Shown piece after piece: positions 1-7,577 of a stretch of 13,940 nucleotides of DNA. Numbering within the stretch: position 1 is the stretch's first letter; each line of letters opens with the position of its first letter. This stretch comes from Savagea sp. (GTDB lineage: Bacteria; Bacillota; Bacilli; Bacillales_A; Planococcaceae): the NCBI GenBank assembly GCA_030152265.1, contig JASLHQ010000134.1:1-13940 (forward strand), written 5' to 3'. Position numbers and translations under genes: made by a program. The notes below the pieces were generated by a model. It was not told where the DNA came from. It saw only the letters and a program-made list of their open reading frames with translations, and searched no databases.

Positions 1-75
1 TTTCACAGAAATTCAACAGATTCTTTGATACTATATTGTTATACTAAAGAATAGGGAATAATTTGAATTTTAAAT

Positions 76-84
76 AAAGGAGAG
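76..84 (+). promoter_or_regulatory. Ribosome binding site deciding the GTG start of ppk
   Basis: AAAGGAGAG ends seven bases before GTG at 92. An ATG at 87 lies only two bases after it and opens a seven-codon frame that stops at 110, so GTG 92 is the real start. A TATACT hexamer at 40-45 could be a -10 box, but I see no convincing -35 box in front of it. Confidence 0.75.
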
Positions 85-91
85 CGATGAC

Positions 92-2299
92 GTGGAAACG
101 ACACAATTAACGAATGAGAAACAAGAACTTGTAAAAGTGGAAGAAGAGGTTGACTTAAATAACACGCTTTATTACAACAATCGCGAAATTAGCTGGTTAA
201 ATTTTAACTTGCGCGTATTGGAAGAAGCGATGGATGAACGCAATGCCTTTTTAGAACGTTTGAAGTTTTTGGCAATCTATGAATCGAACTTAGATGAGTT
301 TTTCATGGTGCGTGTAGCGAGTTTATTCGACCAAATTCATGCGGGATACAACATTCCAGAAAACAAAGCAGGAATGACACCACGAGCACAGTTGAATGCG
401 ATCTCAGACGTGTTACATAAACATGTCGAAATTCAAAACGATACGTACTTATCTTTAGTGCCGAAGTTGAAAGATTACAACATTCACGTTTTGAAAATGG
501 AGGAGCTTGAAAAGGAAGATGTGCGCTATTTAGAAAAACATTTCGATGAACATATTTTCCCTGTGCTCACGCCGATGGTCATCGATGCGCATCGTCCGTT
601 TCCGAAATTGTTAAATAAATCGTTAAACTTAGCGATTACAGTTGGAAACAAACCGTCTAAAAAACAAGGAGATGCGACAGATGATGAGAAGTTATCGATC
701 GTCCAAGTTCCTTCTGTATTGAAACGTTACATCGAAATTCCAGCAGAAGATGAGACGGAAACGAAGCGCGTTTTCGTTTTGTTAGAAGATATTCTTAGTT
801 ATTTCATTCATAAATTGTTTAAAGGTTTCCAAGTAACGTCTGTCACCGCTTTCCGTATTACACGTAATGCAGACTTGACGATTCATGAAGAAGGGGCCCA
901 AGACTTACTTGCGGAAATTGAACAAGAATTGCGCAAACGTCAATGGGGTGCTGCGGTTCGTCTTGAAATTCAAGGAGATAATAAAAATGATACGATCGTC
1001 AACTTCTTAATTGAGAAATTAGAAGTTGAGCGTAAACATACGTATTTTTATGAAGCGCCACTCGATTTAACATTTTTATTCTCGTTTTACGGCGCGTTAA
1101 AAGAGACGCATCCGACATTGGCAGACGCACCGCACCCACCGCAAGTGCCACAAGATTTAGTAGCGGGCCAAAACGTGCTCGATGCAGCGCTTGAAGAAGA
1201 CTTGTTACTTCACCATCCGTATGAATCATTCGATCCGGTCGTCGAATTGATCGCACGTGCAGCAGAACATCCTGACGTATTAGCGATTAAACAAACACTT
1301 TACCGTGTTAGCGGAAATTCACCGATTATTAAAAGTTTGAAACGCGCAGCAGAAAACGGCAAACAAGTGACGGTATTGCTTGAGTTAAAGGCGCGCTTTG
1401 ACGAAGAAAATAACGTCCAATGGGCACGCGAACTTGAAAAAGCAGGTTGTCACGTCATTTACGGCATTATTTATTTAAAGACGCATAGTAAAATTTCGTT
1501 GATCGTTCGTCGTCGCAACAATAAAATTGAGCGCTTCGTTCATCTTGGAACGGGGAACTATAACGACGCAACAGCACGTATTTACACGGATCTCGGACTT
1601 ATTACAACGAATGAAGAAATCGGGGAAGATGCGACGAACTTCTTCAACCATTTAAGCGGCTATATGAAAAAGCCGAAATACAATCATTTAATCGTTTCAC
1701 CGGTCGATATTCGTAAAAAGTTTATCGAACTGATGGAAAAAGAGATGGAACATCATAAAAAGCATGGCAATGGACATATCATAGCAAAAATGAACTCACT
1801 GTCCGACAAGGCGCTCATTATGAAAATGTACGAAGCATCACGCGCAGGAGTGAAAATTGATTTGATTGTGCGAGGAATTTGTTGCTTGCGTCCAGGCATT
1901 CCAGGCATTAGTGAAAACATTACCGTTCGCAGTATCGTCGGTCGTTTCCTCGAACATACGCGCATTTTCTACTTCCATAACAACGGAGATGAAAAAGTGT
2001 ATTTATCTTCAGCGGATATGATGACACGCAACATGGACCGTCGTGTTGAAATTTTGTTCCCAATTTTAAAACCGCACTTACGCGACCGCATTATCGGATG
2101 GCTCGACCTCATTTGGTCAGACAACGTAAAAGCGCGCGAGCAAGCGGCAGATGGCACATATCATTACGTTCCACGCAAAGCAGGAGAGCAAGTGATCAAT
2201 AGCCAAGAAGTGTTGTATGACCGTGCAAAACGCAATGCGACCGCATCTTCGCAAGCGTTGACTGACATTCGTAAAAATAAAGTGAAGAGCCCGTTTTGA
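92..2299 (+). CDS. ppk: Polyphosphate kinase 1 (Ppk1)
   Basis: Ppk1 reversibly transfers the terminal phosphate of ATP to a growing polyphosphate chain through a phosphohistidine intermediate. The four-part family layout is visible: N domain from about residue 27 (NREISWLNFN), head domain about 135-345, then two phospholipase-D-like C domains. His465 in KTHSK matches the autophosphorylated E. coli His435. His484 in VHLGTGN matches His454, with the same spacing of 19. Arg405 (LYRVSG) and Arg435 (LKARFDEEN) sit where the E. coli phosphate-binding arginines 375 and 405 fall. The protein has 735 residues against about 690-710 usually, because of an acidic N-terminal extension of about 25-30 residues and a basic C-terminal tail. 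The start is GTG at 92, seven bases after AAAGGAGAG. No ppx partner lies downstream; one could lie left of the window. A terminator follows, so this gene ends its transcription unit. Confidence 0.97.
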   Translation: METTQLTNEKQELVKVEEEVDLNNTLYYNNREISWLNFNLRVLEEAMDERNAFLERLKFLAIYESNLDEFFMVRVASLFDQIHAGYNIPENKAGMTPRAQLNAISDVLHKHVEIQNDTYLSLVPKLKDYNIHVLKMEELEKEDVRYLEKHFDEHIFPVLTPMVIDAHRPFPKLLNKSLNLAITVGNKPSKKQGDATDDEKLSIVQVPSVLKRYIEIPAEDETETKRVFVLLEDILSYFIHKLFKGFQVTSVTAFRITRNADLTIHEEGAQDLLAEIEQELRKRQWGAAVRLEIQGDNKNDTIVNFLIEKLEVERKHTYFYEAPLDLTFLFSFYGALKETHPTLADAPHPPQVPQDLVAGQNVLDAALEEDLLLHHPYESFDPVVELIARAAEHPDVLAIKQTLYRVSGNSPIIKSLKRAAENGKQVTVLLELKARFDEENNVQWARELEKAGCHVIYGIIYLKTHSKISLIVRRRNNKIERFVHLGTGNYNDATARIYTDLGLITTNEEIGEDATNFFNHLSGYMKKPKYNHLIVSPVDIRKKFIELMEKEMEHHKKHGNGHIIAKMNSLSDKALIMKMYEASRAGVKIDLIVRGICCLRPGIPGISENITVRSIVGRFLEHTRIFYFHNNGDEKVYLSSADMMTRNMDRRVEILFPILKPHLRDRIIGWLDLIWSDNVKAREQAADGTYHYVPRKAGEQVINSQEVLYDRAKRNATASSQALTDIRKNKVKSPF

Positions 2300-2328
2300 A
2301 AAGCTCTGCATTGGCTAAAAAATTGGCT

Positions 2329-2353
2329 AATGCGAGGGCGAACAGCTCGCATT
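2329..2353 (+). other. Short hairpin in the ppk 3' untranslated region
   Basis: AATGCGAG (2329-2336) and CTCGCATT (2346-2353) form a perfect 8-bp stem with a 9-base loop. No U-tract follows directly. The left arm could instead pair imperfectly with GCATTGGCTA at 2309-2318. It sits just in front of the main terminator and may stabilise or process the 3' end; that role is inference. Confidence 0.4.
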
Positions 2354-2357
2354 GAAT

Positions 2358-2413
2358 AAAAAAAGTCGCAAATTCCTCATTTTAGTGAATAAATGGGAAT
2401 TTGCGATTTTTTT
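2358..2413 (+). terminator. Rho-independent terminator of ppk
   Basis: TCGCAAATTCC (2366-2376) pairs perfectly with GGAATTTGCGA (2396-2406) across a 19-base loop. The stem is followed by seven T at 2407-2413 and preceded by an A-rich run, so it could work on both strands. It separates ppk from the nuclease operon. Confidence 0.85.
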
Positions 2414-2423
2414 GTGTCTGACG

Positions 2424-2432
2424 TGTTACAAT
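2424..2432 (+). promoter_or_regulatory. Candidate extended -10 promoter of the McrBC-like operon
   Basis: TGTTACAAT carries a TGn extension in front of a five-of-six match to TATAAT (TACAAT 2427-2432). There is no good -35 box at 17 bases, since that position falls in the terminator T-run. A second -10-like hexamer, TATACT, lies at 2479-2484, close to the ribosome binding site AAGGAGTG at 2491-2498. Which of the two is used cannot be told from the sequence. Confidence 0.4.
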
Positions 2433-2505
2433 AAATAGGTCAAAAGATTGAGTACATCATTATGTATTATCTATTCGATATACTATTAAAAAGGAGTGAA
2501 TAAAT

Positions 2506-3750
2506 ATGGAACAACAAATGAGAAATGAAAAATTAGCACAGGAATTTTTAAAGGACTACTTGTATCCTTGTTTGAGGAAAGAAGGATTAGTTAATTTAAT
2601 TTGGTTAACAGGGGGTAAAATTCCTGGATTTTCTAAAAATAAATATATAAAGGCTCCTGAACCGATCATCCGTAAAGTAGCGCGTGATCAAATTCGCCAT
2701 ATGAAAAGTTCTTATGAATTTTTAGAAAAGTTGGTACAACTAGAATTAAATAAATACGAAGAATTAACATTAGAAGAGTTTTTCACGAAATTAGAAATGG
2801 ATGACGATATGCAAGATGATGAGAAACTTATTTTGTTTTTTATGAAGTATCCAGAACTGTTTGAAGAGAAGCGTGATCAAATCGCGGCGAATATGAAGGC
2901 GAAGCGTCCACCGTTAGAAAATATTATTGAAATGAAACAGACAGATTTATTACAAATGGTATCGAATATTAACGATGAACAATTGAAGAAAAAAGTAGAT
3001 AGTTTTTACAAGTTTTACATGTTGCAAGAAAATGAACAACAAGAGGAAGAGTCACTCACATTGACAGAACTGTTCGAAACTGCACATTCTCCAGGAGACG
3101 GGCAATATATTCGCGCATTTTACAATCATTATGACGAGTTATTAGCAGAGGATGATGCCAATCAAGAAGCTTTTTATCGTTTATTGTTAACCGATCTTAC
3201 AACGATTGCTTTAGCGGAACATGTCGAGTCTCGGAAAGAACTGTATGAAGCAATTCGTTCATTAAAAGAGTCAGCAGAGCGCGCTTTACAATTAGAAGAT
3301 CAATTGGACAAAAAAGAAGAGGAAATGAACAGACTGACGACGAATTATGAAGCATTAAAAAAAGTAGAACAAGCACACGACGATTTACAAGAAGAAGTGG
3401 CTCGACTAAATGAGCAATTACGACAATCATCGATCCGTTTAATTGAGCGCGATCATTTGTATGTCGTGACGAATCGTTCGAAGGAGCAATGGGCGGCATA
3501 TGTGGATCCGTCTCAAATTATCGTATATGACACGTATGCGCAATTAAATGATGTGTGGAAGAAAGCGGACGTGGAAGCGGTCTATTTCGTTGACCAGTAT
3601 CGATTATCGTCTAAACAAATGTTTGACATCGAGAAGCAGGCAGAGTCAATTAAAATGCGGTTTGTTAGTGGATCTTTCCCTTCTATGGTACGCACAATTA
3701 TTTATTACTTGGAGAGTGAATTACGTTATGAAACTATTAAAAAAGATTAA
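2506..3750 (+). CDS. Coiled-coil protein of McrBC-like operon, unknown function
   Basis: I recognise no named family for the whole 414-residue protein. Residues 1-235 look all-helical and charged, with a GGKIPGFSKN loop near 36-45. About 238-312 is a heptad-like coiled coil rich in Glu, Lys and Leu. About 317-414 looks like a small alpha/beta Rossmann-like domain: strands near YVVTNR, IIVYDT, AVYFVD and MRFVSG separated by helices. That layout recalls DUF2325 domains, but this is a visual judgement. There is no signal peptide, membrane segment or enzyme motif. The start is ATG 2506, seven bases after AAGGAGTG. It is the first gene of a three-gene operon and overlaps the AAA+ gene by 23 bases, so the products are probably made together. 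It may act as a structural, sensor or target-recognition subunit; this is inference from context. The gene, mainly its first 200 bases, looks more AT-rich than ppk. Confidence 0.85.
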   Translation: MEQQMRNEKLAQEFLKDYLYPCLRKEGLVNLIWLTGGKIPGFSKNKYIKAPEPIIRKVARDQIRHMKSSYEFLEKLVQLELNKYEELTLEEFFTKLEMDDDMQDDEKLILFFMKYPELFEEKRDQIAANMKAKRPPLENIIEMKQTDLLQMVSNINDEQLKKKVDSFYKFYMLQENEQQEEESLTLTELFETAHSPGDGQYIRAFYNHYDELLAEDDANQEAFYRLLLTDLTTIALAEHVESRKELYEAIRSLKESAERALQLEDQLDKKEEEMNRLTTNYEALKKVEQAHDDLQEEVARLNEQLRQSSIRLIERDHLYVVTNRSKEQWAAYVDPSQIIVYDTYAQLNDVWKKADVEAVYFVDQYRLSSKQMFDIEKQAESIKMRFVSGSFPSMVRTIIYYLESELRYETIKKD

Positions 3751-5728
3751 TCCATCTATTGAAAAGCAATCCCAACAATTATTTTATGTCGGACGTTTAG
3801 CAACGCCAGAAGATATGGCGAGCATGATAGAGCGAGAGCCGATTTATTTTAAAGATATGCATGAAACCGAAATTCAATTTCATATTAAATGTTTATCCCC
3901 GATTCCATCTGAAATATCCTCTTGTTTTGAATATAATCATCGCGTCATTACAGGAAATACGATTAGTTATAACAATAGAGATATGTTCAATGAATGGTTT
4001 GATTTTGATAGACTCGCCCATACAGATAAATTAAAAGTAATTCGAGAAGGGTTAGAAAATAAATTAATCGTATTCCGTTTAACAGAAAATCAACGTTCGG
4101 AAATGATTTTTGCAGAATTGTATATGGTAGAAGATTGTGAGCCTGTTGAACATTATACGGTGATACCAGGTCCGGAATTAAAATTAGGAGAAGGGTCTGA
4201 AAAATTCGAAGAGCTATTGTTAGAACGTAAGCCAATTACGTTGAGAGAATATCCGAATCTATGTCCCCCGCCAACTTACATATATACGGACGGTTCTTTA
4301 TATCAAACAAATTTCCATCATACCTTTAATACGACAACATACATTCCGCAAGAGGAGTCGAATATTTGGTATGTAGATGATATGGGAGAGACATTTCAAC
4401 AGATGGTTGACGCGCGTATTAATCAGGCACTTTATTTCGTCCCTCAGTCGAAATACGAGCAATTGACAGAACAATTTGAACGCGAGAAAAAAGATTTACG
4501 TCAACAAAAAGTATCGACATTCGAGAATCCTCTTTCATCTAAAAATGAAGAGAAGTTAAATAGAGCAACTTTAAATAGTCACACTCCGATGCAACTCGGA
4601 ACGACGAGTGAAGATGAGCTCGACTTCATTCGACAATTACAAAATAATGCGATGACACGTGGTTTATACTGGACTGAAGAAGATCTCATTTCTTTTCACG
4701 TCAGTGCGAAGACAAATTTGTTGACGGTACTCGGAGGCATGTCGGGAACAGGGAAATCGCAAATGGCGAAACTATATGGCGAAACGTTGAACTTAGTATA
4801 CGATGAACAATTGTTACTCGTTCCAATTTCCCCTTCGTATCATGAACCGAATGATGTGCTCGGCTATTTCAATCCGACGACAGGGCAATATTATGAAAGC
4901 GAGACAGGACTTGTACGCTTACTTATGCGAGCAGAGCGTCATCCAGAAGAGCTCCATTTAGTCATTTTTGACGAGATGAACTTATCTCAAGTGGAGCATT
5001 GGTTTAGTCCGTTTATTTCTCTATTGGAAATTGAAGAAGAAAATCGTTATTTAACATTGTATCAGCCGATAGAAGATCAACCATGTGCGACCCATCCGTC
5101 ACGTATTCATATCGGCTCGAATGTCATTTTTGTCGGAACTGTAAACTTCGATGAGACGACGAAAGAGTTTTCAGACCGTTTGCTCGACCGAACGAATATG
5201 ATCGTTCCGAAAAAATTACCGTTCCGAGAAGCGTTACTATTGGCTGAACGAGTAAGTGAACATCCGACATGTACGTCGATGGACGTGACAACGTCACGGT
5301 ATCGAAACGATTGGAGTACGAAAGTGCAACAACCGTTAACTTTATTGTCAGAAGAAGAATTACAATTGTTAGATTTAATGCACGAATTGATGAGTGAACA
5401 AGATGAAAACCGTGGGATATCATTCCGAATCGTCTTAGGAATGGCACAATTTTTAGCTAACATTCCACATGCAGAAAAAGGACCGGTTTTGTCGAGGGCA
5501 CGTGCTTTCGATTTACAAGTGAGTCAACGTATTTTACCAAAAGTGAACGGCTTAGCATCTTACGTCGAACCGCTCGTTGGATATGTGGAAGGAGACGATT
5601 ACTATTCAGGATTGTTAATGGAACTTTTGGAATCTGAACCGGCTCAAAATATATCTACTTTCGAAAAAACGAAAGCGGGACTTCAAAGTAAAGCGAAAGA
5701 GCTGATGTTATATGGTTATGCAAAATAG
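3728..5728 (+). CDS. McrB-like AAA+ NTPase
   Basis: This 666-residue protein is the probable motor subunit of a McrBC-type complex. The AAA+ core lies at about 325-620. It has Walker A GMSGTGKS with Lys343, Walker B VIFDEMNLS with Asp415-Glu416, a sensor-like strand GTVNFDE with Asn473, and an arginine-bearing SDRLLDR at 482-488. DEMNLS followed by an aromatic-rich helix is typical of McrB/MoxR-related ATPases. In E. coli McrB the sensor region reads NTAD; here it is NFDE, so GTP preference cannot be assumed. Residues 1-320 match no family I know. They appear beta-rich in the first 240, then have a short coiled segment near 245-260. By analogy with McrB this part could recognise DNA. I chose ATG 3728, eleven bases after GGAGAG, inside the end of the previous gene. 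The frame stays open upstream to 3548, but that stretch overlaps the upstream coding region and has no ribosome site. The 3' end overlaps the nuclease gene by 17 bases. Confidence 0.88.
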   Translation: MKLLKKINPSIEKQSQQLFYVGRLATPEDMASMIEREPIYFKDMHETEIQFHIKCLSPIPSEISSCFEYNHRVITGNTISYNNRDMFNEWFDFDRLAHTDKLKVIREGLENKLIVFRLTENQRSEMIFAELYMVEDCEPVEHYTVIPGPELKLGEGSEKFEELLLERKPITLREYPNLCPPPTYIYTDGSLYQTNFHHTFNTTTYIPQEESNIWYVDDMGETFQQMVDARINQALYFVPQSKYEQLTEQFEREKKDLRQQKVSTFENPLSSKNEEKLNRATLNSHTPMQLGTTSEDELDFIRQLQNNAMTRGLYWTEEDLISFHVSAKTNLLTVLGGMSGTGKSQMAKLYGETLNLVYDEQLLLVPISPSYHEPNDVLGYFNPTTGQYYESETGLVRLLMRAERHPEELHLVIFDEMNLSQVEHWFSPFISLLEIEEENRYLTLYQPIEDQPCATHPSRIHIGSNVIFVGTVNFDETTKEFSDRLLDRTNMIVPKKLPFREALLLAERVSEHPTCTSMDVTTSRYRNDWSTKVQQPLTLLSEEELQLLDLMHELMSEQDENRGISFRIVLGMAQFLANIPHAEKGPVLSRARAFDLQVSQRILPKVNGLASYVEPLVGYVEGDDYYSGLLMELLESEPAQNISTFEKTKAGLQSKAKELMLYGYAK

Positions 5729-7532
5729 TCCACTTCCTTTTGAGCTCGTCCTTTTAGAAGGAAAGGGTCAGCGAAAAATTCCAATCACAGCATTGAGTGA
5801 TAAAAAAAGAGACGATCGAGCGTATGTTTATGAAGTCGAAGAGTTAGTCATATTGTCGCTTCAATTGAAAAGTAGTGTGACAAAACTTCACGTGACGTGG
5901 GGGATGCTCGGCAAAGGAAAAGAAGATGCATGGCGACAGTTTGAAATAGCGGAAGGTGAGGAAGAAGTACTATTTGAAGCTGCTCGAAATGAACGTTATC
6001 CGTGGCGGTGTGGCTCTTATTCTTTTGAAGTAGATGACGGGACGAAGCGGTGGTACGGTACTTTTCGCGTCCGACCGAAAACGCTTAATTTACAGCAATA
6101 TGAACAGATGAATCGCTTTATTGAATCATCAATCGAAGGGCTCGTAACGGATTTGAATTTTCGAAAAATGGGTCGTCGGGCGGCAAAGTCAACAAAAAGT
6201 GAACATACAAATTGGTCATTTCTTCAATGGTTTGAACAAAATCAACATGTTCTTTTTCAAACGATTCATCAAATAGAACGTGTCAGTGAACATAGGCTTA
6301 CTCGATATTACGTATTGGAGCAACAACCGAAAAAACAAGATGCGCGCAGTGCGCGTTATGCGCAATTACCGAAAGCTCAACTCGCTCCGCAACCGCGCTA
6401 TTACAATAGAAAATTTAAAATTGATCCCAATGATGAAGCGAATCGTTACGTGAAATATCAGTTGCGTCAACTGTTCATTCAACTGCAAGCTGTGCACGAC
6501 ATGTTAGTCGTACAAGTTCACCATCGTGAAGAACGAAGTGAACGAATGGAATTGAAAGTGAATCAATTAAAAGAGCGAAAACGGATTCTCACTCGTAACG
6601 AACGAGTGTCAGCAAAAGAAATAATCCGCTCAGATAAAACGTATGAAACGAACCGTATTGAACATGCACAGTGGGAAGAAGAGAGTGAACGTTTCACTCG
6701 ATATTTAACGGACGTGACACGCTCTCTACATCGTTTACAACAACTTATCCATTCTCCTTTTTGGCGCACGGTCGATGCGACCATTCCGAGAACGATTCGA
6801 TTACATCGAGACGCAGCGTATCAACAATTTCACGAATTGCTCATGCGCCGTCCTTCTGAAACAAAAAGAAGAAGAAGAGGGTATCAATCTGTCGTAAAGC
6901 CGACTGCACTGTTGTATGAGTATTATATGTACTTCCATACGATTCAATTGTTAGAACATCTCGGTTTCACATTGGAGAAGTCTTTGGAAGAACAATTATC
7001 GATTTATGTTACAGTGGAAGGCTTGCAAGAAGGTGCGCATGTTATTTTAATAAAAGGCGACCGACGTCTACGTGTGACGTATGATGAGATGATTGCAGAT
7101 GATGAGAAAGAGGCATTAAAGGAGCGTAGTCATTTCTTCAGCGGTGGAACGCATCGGAAACCAGATATTCGAATCGATGAAGAACGATTGCATGAAGGAA
7201 AATGGATGTACCGCTCGTCTTTCATTATCGAAGTGAAATATCGTCCGCTTCACAATTTATATATCGAGACAGGTAAGACGGACCCGATGCGTCAAATGTG
7301 TGAGTATTGGATGATTAAACACGTGAGAAGAGCGGAAGGCAAGACGAAATTTACGCATCATGCAGTTCGAGATGTCATTTGCGTCTATCCTGGAGAAACA
7401 GAAGAACCGTATACGCTAGAAACAGGCGACGGAACCTTTTTGAAGTACCATCCGCATCCTGAACAAGAAGGGGCTTCCGCTGTCGGATCAGACGAATTAA
7501 TCGAACGGTTAGAACAGTGGTTAAACGATTAA
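5712..7532 (+). CDS. McrC-like DUF2357/PD-(D/E)XK nuclease
   Basis: This 606-residue protein is the probable DNA-cleaving subunit. The C-terminal part carries a full PD-(D/E)XK nuclease set: Glu403 in the helix LLYEYYMYF, Asp485 in KPDIRID, and Glu507-x-Lys509 in IIEVKYR. The arrangement fits the DUF524/PDDEXK_7 family, usually found behind a DUF2357 domain. The region around residues 130-240 (NFRKMGRRAAKST, FEQNQHVLFQTI) fits DUF2357, the McrC-type module thought to contact the McrB ring. Residues 1-120 look beta-rich. A basic patch KRRRRG (385-390) precedes the nuclease and could touch DNA. The start is ATG 5712 (a second ATG is at 5718). It lies inside the AAA+ gene with no clear ribosome site, so translation is probably coupled to that gene, giving linked amounts of motor and nuclease. 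It is the last gene of the operon. Confidence 0.87.
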   Translation: MVMQNSPLPFELVLLEGKGQRKIPITALSDKKRDDRAYVYEVEELVILSLQLKSSVTKLHVTWGMLGKGKEDAWRQFEIAEGEEEVLFEAARNERYPWRCGSYSFEVDDGTKRWYGTFRVRPKTLNLQQYEQMNRFIESSIEGLVTDLNFRKMGRRAAKSTKSEHTNWSFLQWFEQNQHVLFQTIHQIERVSEHRLTRYYVLEQQPKKQDARSARYAQLPKAQLAPQPRYYNRKFKIDPNDEANRYVKYQLRQLFIQLQAVHDMLVVQVHHREERSERMELKVNQLKERKRILTRNERVSAKEIIRSDKTYETNRIEHAQWEEESERFTRYLTDVTRSLHRLQQLIHSPFWRTVDATIPRTIRLHRDAAYQQFHELLMRRPSETKRRRRGYQSVVKPTALLYEYYMYFHTIQLLEHLGFTLEKSLEEQLSIYVTVEGLQEGAHVILIKGDRRLRVTYDEMIADDEKEALKERSHFFSGGTHRKPDIRIDEERLHEGKWMYRSSFIIEVKYRPLHNLYIETGKTDPMRQMCEYWMIKHVRRAEGKTKFTHHAVRDVICVYPGETEEPYTLETGDGTFLKYHPHPEQEGASAVGSDELIERLEQWLND

Positions 7533-7533
7533 A

Positions 7534-7574
7534 AAAACGCATGACTTGTCTCATTCGACAGTGTCATGCGTTTT
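7534..7574. terminator. Bidirectional terminator between the nuclease and lipoprotein genes
   Basis: AAAACGCATGAC (7534-7545) pairs perfectly with GTCATGCGTTTT (7563-7574). The A-run and T-run let it end transcription of the convergent genes from both sides. It starts two bases after the nuclease stop codon and ends three bases before the lipoprotein stop codon. Confidence 0.88.
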
Positions 7575-7577
7575 CAT

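Noticed and set aside
999..1256. Antisense open frames inside ppk, the AAA+ gene and panF
   Set aside because: They lie opposite clearly conserved coding sequence, have no ribosome sites and show arginine- or serine-rich shadow composition.
3548..3727. In-frame upstream extension of the AAA+ gene to an ATG at 3548
   Set aside because: It would overlap the coiled-coil gene by 200 bases, has no ribosome site, and reads as basic low-quality sequence. GGAGAG at 3711-3716 supports ATG 3728.
2506..7532. Assignment of the operon as classical E. coli-type McrBC
   Set aside because: The ATPase has a different, longer N-terminal region and a variant signature, and there is a third coiled-coil gene, so only a McrBC-related label is justified.
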